Below, piece after piece: positions 1-8,537 of a stretch of DNA of 64,000 nt; position 1 is the stretch's first letter, and each line of letters opens with the position of its first letter. The notes beneath the pieces were generated by a model. That model had not been told where the DNA came from. It searched no databases and saw only the letters and a list, made by a program, of their open reading frames with translations. Source of the stretch: Methanolobus sp. (GTDB lineage: Archaea > Halobacteriota > Methanosarcinia > Methanosarcinales > Methanosarcinaceae). A program made the translations under genes and the position numbers. The stretch covers positions 43,421 to 107,420 of the forward strand of contig NZ_JADQBY010000021.1 in the NCBI RefSeq assembly GCF_016278385.1. Reading direction: 5' to 3'.

Positions 1-1
1 G

Positions 2-1675
2 GACAATAAAGGAGTCTGGTCTGATGAAGTAACCACAACTCTGACAGTTGAAGCTTCGGTGGAAGTGCCAAGCGGAGTTTCTGTGATTTTAACATTTGAT
101 GATGGATTCAAATCTGATTATGATATTGTCTATCCAGAGCTGCAAGCGCGTAATATGCGGTCAACTCATTACATTATTGCTTCCATGGTAGGTGCAGACT
201 CAACACGCATGACATGGAATGATATGGAAGAAATGTATGCACATGGTTTTGATATGGAGTGCCATTCAAACACTCATCCAGAGCTCATAGATCCATCCAC
301 AAATGTCAGTGATGAAATGTTGAAAGTTAACGAAGCATTTGAAGCTAATGGTCTGCCAGCACCCAAACATACTGCATATCCATTCGGCGAGTACAACGAC
401 GATGTAATATCCATAGTTTCACAATACCGTAATTCTGGCCGTGTTGTATCATGGGGGGATAACGCTTCTTATCCAATAGAATCACTTAAAAAGCCATATG
501 AACTGCCCTGTTACCCGACAGATTTCAATAATACCATCACTGAAATCGATAAGGCTATAGCCGGGAATTACACTTTAATCCTCGGTTTCCATCAAATTAG
601 CGAAAGTCGCAGTGGTACCTATGAAATGTCAATATCTGAGTTCGTTTCAATACTCGATTACATTCAATCGAAAAGCATACCCACTCAGACAATATCAGAA
701 TACTACAAAGAGAAATTTGAAAATCCAAATGTGGCACCGGTAGCAAGCATTGATATGATTACTCCAAACCCTGCAAATCAGGGTGATTTAGTGTACTTTA
801 AAGGAAACGGAACTGATGACGGTGGAGCAATAAAAGCTTATCTCTGGACACTAGATGGTAACGAATTGAGTACCGAAGCAAGTTTCATTACTTCAACTTC
901 AGATATTATTGCTGGAACACATAACATTGCATTTAGTGTTCAGGACAATGACGGAGCTTGGTCTAACGAAGCAACTGAAACCCTGACTATTCATGAACCT
1001 GAAACTCCTGTGGAAGTACCAAGTGGAACTACGGTGGTTTTAACATTTAACGGCGGAAGACAATCAGACTATGACATTGCCTATACGCAGCTGAAAGAGC
1101 GTAATATAACGTCAACTCATTACATTATTGCTTCCATGGTCGGCGAAGACGAAACACGCATGACATGGGATGAAATAAAAGCAATGTATGATGATGGTTT
1201 TGATATGGAGTGTAATGCAAACACCTTTTCGTCCTTTATAGACCCATCCACAAATGTCAGTGATCAAATGCTGAAAGTTAACGAAGCATTTGAAGCTCAC
1301 GGTATGCCAGCACCCAGACACACTGCATATCCATACGGTGAGTACAATGCCGATGTAATGAACATTACAGCAATTTACCGTGATTCCGGCCGTAGTATAA
1401 CATGGCAAAACAGTGGTTACTATCCAGTAGACTCACTTAAAATGCCCTATGAGTTGCCTTGTTACCCAACCGAATATCATGGAAGCATCGATAAAATTGA
1501 CGATGCTATAGCTGGGAATTACACTTTAATCCTAGGTTTCAATCACGTAACTGAAAATCCCGGTGACTTTGATATATCGGTAGCTGAGTTCGTTTCAATA
1601 CTCAATTACATTGAATCGAATAAAATACCCACTCAGACAATATCAGAATACTACGAAGAGAATTTGAATACATGA
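2..1675 (+). CDS. Secreted tandem polysaccharide-deacetylase-like (NodB) protein with PKD linkers, 5' partial
   Basis: The frame is open from base 2, so the gene begins upstream of the window; the first residues are the end of a PKD-like domain that recurs at about 740-1000. Two NodB-type modules follow. The first (about 68-720) keeps the metal/catalytic signatures: TFDDG at 92-106, HSNTH at 263-277 and a late His at 590-592. The second (about 1020-1670) is clearly a copy, with long stretches of near-identical DNA, but it has TFNGG at 1043-1057, NANTF at 1214-1228 and Asn where the late His was. Carbohydrate esterase family 4 enzymes remove acetyl groups from polysaccharides using an Asp-His-His metal site. 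I infer that module 1 is active and module 2 is a non-catalytic, perhaps binding, copy. Signal peptide and anchor cannot be seen. A terminator follows directly. Confidence 0.8.
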   Translation, partial: DNKGVWSDEVTTTLTVEASVEVPSGVSVILTFDDGFKSDYDIVYPELQARNMRSTHYIIASMVGADSTRMTWNDMEEMYAHGFDMECHSNTHPELIDPSTNVSDEMLKVNEAFEANGLPAPKHTAYPFGEYNDDVISIVSQYRNSGRVVSWGDNASYPIESLKKPYELPCYPTDFNNTITEIDKAIAGNYTLILGFHQISESRSGTYEMSISEFVSILDYIQSKSIPTQTISEYYKEKFENPNVAPVASIDMITPNPANQGDLVYFKGNGTDDGGAIKAYLWTLDGNELSTEASFITSTSDIIAGTHNIAFSVQDNDGAWSNEATETLTIHEPETPVEVPSGTTVVLTFNGGRQSDYDIAYTQLKERNITSTHYIIASMVGEDETRMTWDEIKAMYDDGFDMECNANTFSSFIDPSTNVSDQMLKVNEAFEAHGMPAPRHTAYPYGEYNADVMNITAIYRDSGRSITWQNSGYYPVDSLKMPYELPCYPTEYHGSIDKIDDAIAGNYTLILGFNHVTENPGDFDISVAEFVSILNYIESNKIPTQTISEYYEENLNT

Positions 1676-1676
1676 C

Positions 1677-1709
1677 AGAGGGCAATGAAGCCCTCTATTT
1701 ATTTTTTAT
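1677..1709 (+). terminator. Hairpin plus T-rich tail after the deacetylase gene
   Basis: AGAGGGC (1677-1683) pairs perfectly with GCCCTCT (1690-1696) around a six-base loop and is followed by a T-rich stretch. It lies just after the stop codon at 1673-1675. Confidence 0.7.
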
Positions 1710-1879
1710 TTCTTCAAACTTGTAGTTAATATCAATTTTCCTGCTATACGAAAGATCATAAAATTCCTGCATGTCTTAAATCCATAAAATCTTTTAAATA
1801 CAGTTTTAATATTATTGTTCAATCTCTCTGTAATGGAGTTGAAGAGAACATTCCGCATTGCTTCAAGAATTCTCAACAA
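1706..1879 (-). pseudogene. C-terminal remnant of an ISL3-like transposase
   Basis: On the minus strand one frame reads LLRILEAMRNVLFNSITERL followed by NNNIKTVFKRFYGFKTCRNF and a short hydrophobic tail to a stop at 1706-1708. The spacing of an N-S-I-T-E-R-x-N-N-x-I-K block followed by K-R-x-Y-G-F resembles the end of ISL3/IS1096-type DDE transposases, where the last conserved block is (T)N-x-x-E-x-x-N-N-x-I-K. The frame is closed upstream by a stop at about 1880, and other frames carry further protein-like pieces, so only a decayed stub remains. Family assignment is by eye. Confidence 0.45.
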
Positions 1880-1925
1880 ATAGTTTTAATGGTTTTTGAC
1901 ACTCAAATCTATAAACTATAAACAT

Positions 1926-2065
1926 TTAGATGCAGGCGCCGAAATCCAGGTTTTCTGTATCAAGATTTTCGTTTCCATTATAAGAGGAACATTCTTTGCA
2001 GATTTTCTTTCCTCTTATAGGGATAAGTTCATCAGTAGATTTTTGCAGAGATCGCATTTAAGCAT
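1926..2065 (-). pseudogene. Possible frameshifted small zinc-ribbon gene
   Basis: The minus strand from an ATG at 2065 reads MLKCDLCKNLLM and then shifts by one frame into DELIPIRGKKICKECSSYNG, ending at a stop at 1926-1928. Joined, this gives a CxxC...CxxC zinc-ribbon of about 46 residues. As sequenced it needs a single frameshift near 2040, so it is broken or misread. I do not recognise a named family, and the call rests only on the Cys spacing. Confidence 0.3.
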
Positions 2066-2105
2066 AATTTCCCCTAAACAAAAAAGATGTGACGGCATTT
2101 AAATT

Positions 2106-2639
2106 TTAGTTTCCGCAAAGGTACGTTTCCTGCGTCAGCACGAAATATTCATTATCTTTTTCGTTTTTTCTGAAAACTCCCTGATATTCCATTCCCACTC
2201 TTTTAGCCAGGTCTATAGAAGCAGTATTTTCCGGAGAACAAAAAACAGATATCCTTTCTATATCTAGGACAAGTATCATGTACTCGATTATCTTCTCCAC
2301 AGCTTCTGTGGCATATCCATTACCTCTATAATCAGGTTCAAGGGCATAATATATTTGCATGTCCCGGGTGAATTCCAGTTCGGCAAAACCGCATGAGCCT
2401 ATTATTTTTCCGTCATCCTTCCTGCTAATGGCCATTGCAAAAAGTGGTTCATCCGTACTATATGATTCGATAAGCACATCAAGGAATATTTTAGTATCCT
2501 CCAGACTACGGTGGAGTGGCATGTCAGTAGTGCTGGTTATTTCCTCGTTGTTAAAGAAAATATACAGTCCATGAAGATCCTTTTTATTGTATCTTCTGAT
2601 TTTCAGGCGTTCTGTTTCAAGTGACTGTGGGATCTTCAT
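2106..2639 (-). CDS. GNAT-family N-acetyltransferase (RimJ/RimL-like)
   Basis: A 177-residue protein beginning MKIPQSLETERLKIRRY, the usual opening of the Acetyltransf_3 (RimJ/RimL/RimL-like) branch of GNAT enzymes, which move acetyl from acetyl-CoA to amines such as protein N-termini or antibiotics. The acetyl-CoA loop is visible as PDYRGNGYATEAVEKII (Q/RxxGxG/A motif), followed by the C-terminal RISVFCSPENTASIDLAKRVGM typical of this branch (NxxSixlaeklGF). I chose the ATG at 2639, which has GGGG about a dozen bases upstream, over a TTG 27 bases earlier. The substrate cannot be told. It sits 70 bp from a same-strand amidotransferase gene and may share its transcript. Confidence 0.8.
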   Translation of the reverse strand: MKIPQSLETERLKIRRYNKKDLHGLYIFFNNEEITSTTDMPLHRSLEDTKIFLDVLIESYSTDEPLFAMAISRKDDGKIIGSCGFAELEFTRDMQIYYALEPDYRGNGYATEAVEKIIEYMILVLDIERISVFCSPENTASIDLAKRVGMEYQGVFRKNEKDNEYFVLTQETYLCGN

Positions 2640-2708
2640 AGAATGGTATTTCCCCGACAGGTACAAAAAAGTTTTGAGTTAATTCTAAGCAACAGTAAAA
2701 ATATCATA

Positions 2709-3416
2709 TCAGATAATCTCTGCTATTTTCAGGAAATTACTGAAAAGTTTTCTTCCGATGTTATGATATTCCTCTGCCAGCAATTCAAAATCATTTTCCA
2801 GCTTTTTCCTGTCCAGCTCCATGAGTTCGGGATCGTTATCTATCCATATCGTAAACATTTCCGGTGTAAGTTCAAAGTGTCCCTGTATCCCATATGCTTT
2901 CTCACTAACTTTTACGATTTGATGCCTACAGTATTTTCCTATAGCCAGCAGTTGCATATATTTAGTTAGTTTTACAGTTTCGCCATGTAAATGGAATATT
3001 TTCAAAGTACTTTCAAGGCCATTAAACAGCGGGTCTTCAATGTATTCCTGTAAAATGTTTACGGAATAATATCTTTCATCTTCTCCTCTGAATCCTATTT
3101 CTTTAACATCATTTGCATGCACAGACCCACCACATGCTTTTATAAGTGCCTGCATGCCAAGGCAGATGCCAAGATAAGGTATGCCTGCATCAATTGCCTG
3201 CTTTATCATTTTGAGTTCAGTTGTCATTTTCTCGGTTGCATCATTGGCACTGTCATGCCCGCCAAAAACTATAATGGCAGAATATTTTCCAGGGTCAGGA
3301 AATCTCTCTCTGGCATCAAGATCCACAATCTCATGCTCAATGTTGTTTTCATTTAGAATATCCTGTAGTATTCCGGGTCCTTCCATGGATATATTCTTAA
3401 CAATAAGCAGGCTCAT
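2709..3416 (-). CDS. Class I glutamine amidotransferase (GuaA-like GATase domain protein)
   Basis: A 235-residue stand-alone class I GATase domain. The nucleophile elbow is GICLGMQ (Cys85), and the His-Glu pair of the triad is in GIQGHFELT (His180, Glu182). FGGHDS at 51-56 corresponds to the oxyanion strand. Class I GATases hydrolyse glutamine and pass ammonia to a synthase partner. This free-standing form resembles GuaA-type amidotransferases and gamma-glutamyl hydrolase/YfeJ-like proteins, whose acceptors are often unknown. No synthase partner lies beside it. The ATG has no strong ribosome site. The function beyond glutamine (or gamma-glutamyl) hydrolysis is open. Confidence 0.8.
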   Translation of the reverse strand: MSLLIVKNISMEGPGILQDILNENNIEHEIVDLDARERFPDPGKYSAIIVFGGHDSANDATEKMTTELKMIKQAIDAGIPYLGICLGMQALIKACGGSVHANDVKEIGFRGEDERYYSVNILQEYIEDPLFNGLESTLKIFHLHGETVKLTKYMQLLAIGKYCRHQIVKVSEKAYGIQGHFELTPEMFTIWIDNDPELMELDRKKLENDFELLAEEYHNIGRKLFSNFLKIAEII

Positions 3417-3806
3417 GAATCAATATATCATGTTTGTAGGATAAATGATTTATGAACAAAGTTGCTGAAATAACCTGAATGAGCTTACATAACAACATGC
3501 AAATAAAAAAGTTTCAGCCTGATATCAAGATTCCCGATTACGTTTTTTAAAGGTTTTTTCCTTTTCTGTCGTTTTTAGCTATCAGGGAATCCTGATTTGT
3601 TAGGCTTTTTTTAGATAATTACGGTACCATCAACCATTTCCCGTAATACCAACCAACCAAACGGACATATTGAATCCGAATTTTTGTGTCAGCTTTTTAC
3701 TGACAACAGTACCTATTTGTTTCAAATATTTAAATATTTCTATATCAATGTATGTGCTAATTCTCATAATGATGAGGTATTTGATCTAGGTAGGTTTATT
3801 ATAAAT
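3417..3806. other. Intergenic gap with an imperfect inverted repeat
   Basis: No convincing gene here. Bases about 3517-3540 and 3578-3605 form an imperfect inverted repeat (both arms begin with GCCT when read inward and share GATTCCC), and the right arm runs into seven T. It could be a terminator-like structure or the remains of a small mobile element. The rest is AT-rich and includes TATA-like stretches near 3735. Confidence 0.4.
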
Positions 3807-4337
3807 TTATCGAAGTAGATTACGTTTTCGAACTTCATCTGAATAAAATGCATATGCATTTTTATTGAAACAGATAAGGCGGATGTCTTCTAGTTCACTT
3901 CCTGCCATTAGGTATTCAACGATCGTATTTACAGCGAGTACTGCTGCTCTTTCAACTGGAAACCCGTAAGCTCCAATGCTTATTCCTGGAAAAGCAATGC
4001 TTTTGATATCATATTCTTCAGCCAGAATAAGTGAACTCTTATAAGCAGCAGTCAGGAGTTGCTCCTCACCATGGTTTCCGCCTTTCCATATTGGTCCTAC
4101 TGTATGGATCACCCACTTTGCAGGAAGCATGTATCCTTTTGTAATCCTGGCTTCTCCTGTGGGACATCCTCCAAGAGTGCGACATTCCTCAAGAAGCTGA
4201 GGACCTGCAGCAAAATGAATGGCTCCGTCAACGCCTCCTCCGCCAAGCAGTGAGTTGTTGGCCGCATTAACTATAGCATCTACTTCCTGTTCAACTATGT
4301 CTCCTATTGTCACGCTGAGTATATCAGAAATATTCAT
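3807..4337 (-). CDS. Macrodomain protein (YmdB/MacroD-like ADP-ribose hydrolase)
   Basis: A 176-residue single macrodomain, the normal length of the bacterial/archaeal MacroD group. Family signatures are [19 protein letters not shown] (residues 23-41; the Asn and the Gly-rich loop hold the distal ribose and Asp binds adenine-side contacts) and a second phosphate loop, [14 protein letters not shown]. Known members remove the acetyl group from O-acetyl-ADP-ribose or mono-ADP-ribose from proteins. HTVGPIW is also typical of the family. It is transcribed alone, divergently from the dipeptidase gene at 4484. Which of the two reactions dominates cannot be decided here. Confidence 0.9.
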   Translation of the reverse strand: MNISDILSVTIGDIVEQEVDAIVNAANNSLLGGGGVDGAIHFAAGPQLLEECRTLGGCPTGEARITKGYMLPAKWVIHTVGPIWKGGNHGEEQLLTAAYKSSLILAEEYDIKSIAFPGISIGAYGFPVERAAVLAVNTIVEYLMAGSELEDIRLICFNKNAYAFYSDEVRKRNLLR

Positions 4338-4483
4338 ATGATCATCTTTTCAGTCCAATTGTCTTAAATGTTGATTATCAGGTTCATTCTTATCTCTGTT
4401 GTATGGGCGAATTTATAGAGAAGTGATAACAATACATTATACTGAATTATATTGATAACATACAGAATTTTGGCAGGCAGAAA

Positions 4484-5965
4484 ATGGATGAGACTACAGA
4501 GAGAATCCTTACCCTTTTCAGGGAGATAAGTAGCGTACCCAGATGTTCCGGCAACGAGGAAAAAATAGCCTTGTGGCTGAAAGAATGGGCGTTGTCCCAT
4601 GGGTTCAGCGTAAAATTCGATAGTGTGAATAATATTGTAATTGGAATACCAGGTTCCAGAGGATACAAGAAGTTACCTGCAATTGTTATTCAGGGACACA
4701 TGGATATGGTGGGTGAGAAGGATCGGGAGTGCAAACATGACTTCAGCACAGATCCTATAGTACCTGTTATTGAAGATGACTGGCTCAGGGCACAGGGTAC
4801 AACCCTTGGTGCAGATAACGGTATAGCACTTGCTATTGCACTTGCACTTGCAGAGGACAGGGAAATTGCTCACCCACCGCTCGAGCTTCTCTTTACCGTT
4901 GATGAAGAATCAGGTCTCACGGGAGCCAACGCTCTGACACCGGATTTTATTTCAGGAAGAATACTTTTGAATGTAGATTCTGAAGATGAAGGTATTTTTA
5001 TTGTAGGTTGTGCAGGAGGGTTGAATACAACAATATCCATGCCATTGGAATATTCACTATCTCAAGAGGATGCAGTGGTTTATAATCTGGTAGTCGATGG
5101 TCTGTCTGGCGGACATTCAGGAGTGGATATTCATGAGAAAAGAGCAAATGCAATAAAACTGCTTGCAACGGCCCTACGGTTGATAGCAGATACAGTGGAT
5201 ATAAGGCTTCTGGATATTGCAGGCGGTTCAGCACATAATGCAATTCCAAGGTATGTTGAGGCAATAATTGCGTTTTCAGAGGGATCAAAAGAAGAAATTC
5301 TCTCTATAATAGGTGATTACGAGAATAAGGAAAGGTCTGTGTATGCAGACCTTGATTCTTCTCTGTCTATTACACTGGGAAACACTGAAGAAAAACCATC
5401 AATGAAAGCTCTGGATGCTGTTTCTTTTGCTAAGGTTTACGGATTACTGGCAGATTTGCCACATGGTATTGCTTCAATGTCTCCTGCAACACCGGTTCTT
5501 GTTGAAACTTCTACTAATATTGCAACAGTTGCCATAGAAGACGGAAAATTTATAGTTGTATCAAGTCAGAGAAGTTCTTATGATTCAGGTCTTGCAGAAA
5601 TCACTAAAACAGTAGGTTCAATTTCTGCAGAATATGAGGCAGTGTGTTCCAATGGTTCAGGTTATCCTCCATGGGAGCCAGACATGACTTCTCCTTTGCT
5701 ACAGCAATGCAGGGATATATATCTGGATGTGTTCGCAGAACATGCAAAAATAGAAGTGATACATGCAGGTCTGGAATGTGCAGTCATCGGCTCGAAATAT
5801 GATGGTATGGACATGATATCATTTGGTCCGACAATAAAGAACCCACATTCTCCTGATGAGAGGTTGTACATACCATCTGTCAGGAAGGTCTGGGACTTCA
5901 TGGTGGCTTTACTTGCTTCCTTTGATAATAAGAGGAAGTTTGGTGGAACTGGCAAAAAGGCATGA
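4484..5965 (+). CDS. pepD: Aminoacyl-histidine dipeptidase (M20 family, PepD-like)
   Basis: A 493-residue cytosolic M20C metallopeptidase that splits Xaa-His and other dipeptides. Metal ligands and catalytic residues are visible: GHMDMVGEKD (His72, Asp74), TTLGADNGIALA (bridging Asp111), TVDEESGLTGA (general base Glu141 and ligand Glu142), and the late IHAGLECAVIGSK and GPTIKNPHSPDERLYI with its His ligand. The lid/dimerisation insert spans about residues 200-380. Length matches the family (about 485). ATG at 4484 follows a GGCAGG-rich leader. The next gene starts 30 bp downstream on the same strand, so the two may be co-transcribed. Confidence 0.92.
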   Translation: MDETTERILTLFREISSVPRCSGNEEKIALWLKEWALSHGFSVKFDSVNNIVIGIPGSRGYKKLPAIVIQGHMDMVGEKDRECKHDFSTDPIVPVIEDDWLRAQGTTLGADNGIALAIALALAEDREIAHPPLELLFTVDEESGLTGANALTPDFISGRILLNVDSEDEGIFIVGCAGGLNTTISMPLEYSLSQEDAVVYNLVVDGLSGGHSGVDIHEKRANAIKLLATALRLIADTVDIRLLDIAGGSAHNAIPRYVEAIIAFSEGSKEEILSIIGDYENKERSVYADLDSSLSITLGNTEEKPSMKALDAVSFAKVYGLLADLPHGIASMSPATPVLVETSTNIATVAIEDGKFIVVSSQRSSYDSGLAEITKTVGSISAEYEAVCSNGSGYPPWEPDMTSPLLQQCRDIYLDVFAEHAKIEVIHAGLECAVIGSKYDGMDMISFGPTIKNPHSPDERLYIPSVRKVWDFMVALLASFDNKRKFGGTGKKA

Positions 5966-5995
5966 TTATAATCTATCAGGTACAATATTACTTCC

Positions 5996-6964
5996 ATGAG
6001 ACAGTTCCCAAGACCGATAGTTCTGGTGAGTAGATGTCTTGAGTTTGACAGCGTACGGTATAATGGTCAGTTGGTACGTTCTCAAATAGTCCGTGATATG
6101 ATACCGTATGTAGATTTTATAAAAGTGTGTCCAGAAGTTGATATCGGGATGGGGGTTCCCAGGAATCCTTTAAGGATCATTAAAAAGGATGGAAAATATC
6201 GACTTATCCAGCAAAAGACCGGTGAAGATTTTACAGAAAAGATGAATACATTTTCTGTGAAGTTTCTTGGTGATCTTGGAGATATTGATGGTTTTATATT
6301 CAAGGGTCTTTCTCCAAGTGTGGGTCTTGATGATGTCAAAGTCTACTCTAAAATGAGTATGTCTCCGGTTATTGAAAGAACGGCAGGCCTTTTTGCAAAA
6401 TATGTAATTGCAAAATATCCCGGTAATCCAATGGAAGAAAATGAGAGGCTACGTAATCTTCACATAAGGCATCATTTCCTGACACAACTGTATACTTTTA
6501 CAACTTTCAGGCAGGTGAAAGCTGAGAAATCCCTCAGAGCTCTGACCAGATTCCACAAAAATAATCGTTTCCTTTTAATGTCCTATGACGATGAGCTTCT
6601 CAAAGAAATGTCTGAATTGGTCGGTTCTGGCAGTGAAATTAATGAGTTATTTATAAACTATGAAGGTCTGCTAAAAAGGGTTGTGAGGAAACCCGGCTCA
6701 TTGGACCTGAAATTAGCTGTCGTGCGGAATATGTTCTCCATGTTTGAAGATGTAGGTCAGGATGAAAACTCATTTTTTGAATATACACTCAAGCGCTATA
6801 TCGATAACAGAATAAGCTGGGATGCCGCAATTGAAATGCTAAGACTGTTTGCATTTTGCTCATTTGGGGAAAATGCTTACGAAGACACGTTTCTATATCC
6901 GTATCCTGAAGAGCTTAAAGCCCTGGTGGATGTGGACAGAGAAAAGGATTATTGGGATAAATGA
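5996..6964 (+). CDS. DUF523 plus DUF1722 (YbgA-like) protein
   Basis: 322 residues. The N-terminal half is a DUF523 domain: VSRCLEFDSVRYNGQ, then FIKVCPEVDIGMGVPRNPLR (a CPE...G.p.PR signature), then the GFIFKGLSPSVGL block. The C-terminal half is a DUF1722/YbgA domain, opening at about residue 145 with NERLRNLHIRHHFLTQLYTF and a helical KAEKSLRALTRFHKNNRFLL segment. DUF523 is now linked in some lineages to 2-thiouracil desulfurase, and YbgA is found with photolyases, but the role of the fusion in archaea is not established. It lies between a dipeptidase and an Fe-S protein gene on the same strand, with short gaps that suggest an operon. Confidence 0.85.
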   Translation: MRQFPRPIVLVSRCLEFDSVRYNGQLVRSQIVRDMIPYVDFIKVCPEVDIGMGVPRNPLRIIKKDGKYRLIQQKTGEDFTEKMNTFSVKFLGDLGDIDGFIFKGLSPSVGLDDVKVYSKMSMSPVIERTAGLFAKYVIAKYPGNPMEENERLRNLHIRHHFLTQLYTFTTFRQVKAEKSLRALTRFHKNNRFLLMSYDDELLKEMSELVGSGSEINELFINYEGLLKRVVRKPGSLDLKLAVVRNMFSMFEDVGQDENSFFEYTLKRYIDNRISWDAAIEMLRLFAFCSFGENAYEDTFLYPYPEELKALVDVDREKDYWDK

Positions 6965-6995
6965 ATCGTTTTAATTGTTTTTAAAGGGTGATATA

Positions 6996-8102
6996 ATGTA
7001 TAGGTTTGAAGCAGAGATCAGTTATTGTATTGATTGCAAAAAATGCTGGGATGTTTGCCCGGTGAACATGGTCACTGGAGGGAATCGTTTCACTCCGCAA
7101 GGAAAGATTGAGTCCCTTGCAAAGATAGTTACAGGTGAGGAGCTTACACAGGATGAAATGGACAACATTTACCTTTCAACAAGATGTGGAGCATGCGATG
7201 ACGTATGTCCGGTGAATATTCCAATAACAGATATAATACAGTATGAGAGAGAACTGCTGGCAAAGCAGGGCAGGGAACCTGCAAAGACCACTGCTATCTC
7301 ACAGAACATAATTGAGCACAACAGTCCCGGAGCAAAGGCCCCTTCAAAGAGGTTTGACTGGGTAACCGATGACCTTGACATTGCGGAAAGTTCTGAGATA
7401 GCTTACATGGCAGGCTGCTGGGTCTCATACAGCCAGCCGGATATCGCACGATCAACGATAAGACTGCTCAATCATGCTGGTATCAGACCAATGATACTTA
7501 AAGAAGAGAAATGCTGTGGACTGTTCCTTGTCGATAACGGTCATATGGAGCAGGCGGCAGAGCATGCAAAGAAGTTTGTTGATTATATAGAGTCTCTTGG
7601 AGTTAAGAAAGTTATAGCTTCATGTCCGGGTTGTTATCTGATTCTTGGAAAGGAGTATCCAAAACTCTACCGTGAACTGAACTTTGAGGTTGAGCATTCC
7701 CTTAATATTTTCAAGGAAATGATCGCAGATGGTATGCTAAAACCAAAGAAACTTGACATAGCCGTTGCCGTAAGGGATGCATGTCCAATGAGAGAATCAA
7801 AGGATGTTCCACGCAGTATCCTTGAAAGTATGGGTGTGAAGATAAACGAGCTTTTTGACGGTAAACAGATATGTTGTGGAGGTCCGGCAGGCCTTAAACC
7901 CAATTTCCCGGAAATTGCAGACGATATTGCAATGCTGACGGTGAAGGGTTACAAGGATAAAGCTGACATGATGGTTTCGTATTGTCCTTTCTGTGTGCAT
8001 CACATGGAAGGCGCTTGCAAGTCTAAGAATGAGGAAATGAAGATCAAGGATGTTTCAGTGTTGCTTGAGGAAAGTGTACTTGGTGGGAAGATCAGTAATT
8101 AG
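6996..8102 (+). CDS. HdrD/GlpC-like (Fe-S)-binding protein with two CCG domains
   Basis: 368 residues from the ATG at 6996, preceded by AAAGGGTGAT; I reject the TTG at 6975. The N-terminus has a full 4Fe-4S motif (Cys11, 14, 17, 21) and a second one, STRCGACDDVCP, where the expected first Cys is Ser61. Two CCG (DUF224) domains follow: MAGCWVSY...EKCCGLF...SCPGCY at about 140-230 and a second set with ICCGGPAG and CPFCVHHM at about 265-345. In heterodisulfide reductase HdrB/HdrD these cysteines hold non-cubane clusters that reduce CoM-S-S-CoB; GlpC and LldE/LutA homologues serve other oxidoreductases. No HdrE-like cytochrome or flavoprotein partner is adjacent. I infer a cytosolic electron-transfer subunit, partner unknown. 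Confidence 0.8.
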   Translation: MYRFEAEISYCIDCKKCWDVCPVNMVTGGNRFTPQGKIESLAKIVTGEELTQDEMDNIYLSTRCGACDDVCPVNIPITDIIQYERELLAKQGREPAKTTAISQNIIEHNSPGAKAPSKRFDWVTDDLDIAESSEIAYMAGCWVSYSQPDIARSTIRLLNHAGIRPMILKEEKCCGLFLVDNGHMEQAAEHAKKFVDYIESLGVKKVIASCPGCYLILGKEYPKLYRELNFEVEHSLNIFKEMIADGMLKPKKLDIAVAVRDACPMRESKDVPRSILESMGVKINELFDGKQICCGGPAGLKPNFPEIADDIAMLTVKGYKDKADMMVSYCPFCVHHMEGACKSKNEEMKIKDVSVLLEESVLGGKISN

Positions 8103-8537
8103 ATTATTAAGAACAGCGTGCTCTTGTATACTATACGACTTCATTATCCTTTTTCCATTTTTATTTGTTATCATCTTTTATGAAGATGATACGGTCTTTG
8201 TTTTTCGTCATCAATTTTGCAACTTATTCATGACACACCTTGGTTGATTTTTTTTGTAATTCATAGAGGATTGGTTATGTCATAGAATCATGAATTTACT
8301 GTGTTCAAATAGAACATTTATATAGGTTCAATTAAATATATACGAAAATACAAATAAAAAAAACACTATAAAATGAATTCTATATTGGGAGTTGGATTCT
8401 TTTGAATGCTATAGAAACAATTGAACAGATAAGCCACATACACGCTTTTATCAGGACATCCTGTGTTTTTTCATACGCAGATGCATTACATTTGAACAAA
8501 ATATCAGTCTATGAAGACATTTGCAAGGGGGTATAAT
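8103..8537. other. Intergenic gap with hairpin and promoter-like sequence
   Basis: A perfect hairpin, ATCATCTT (8170-8177) with AAGATGAT (8183-8190), may end the Fe-S protein transcript. TTTATATA at 8317-8324 is a candidate archaeal TATA box for the surface-protein gene, implying a leader of about 190 bases; CTATAAAA near 8366 is an alternative. At about 8130, TATACTATACGACTTC resembles (14 of 16) the repeat found at 15156 and 15221. Confidence 0.45.

Noticed and set aside
1896..2102. 68-codon plus-strand ORF
   Set aside because: It has no family features and no ribosome site, and it mirrors a minus-strand zinc-ribbon-like relic.
8050..8247. 65-codon hydrophobic ORF overlapping the Fe-S gene end
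   Set aside because: Out of frame with the Fe-S gene and crossing its hairpin; no start signal.
8402..8536. 44-codon TTG ORF ending two bases before the surface-protein ATG
   Set aside because: A GGGAG lies upstream, but there is no recognisable sequence, and it may be a chance leader frame.
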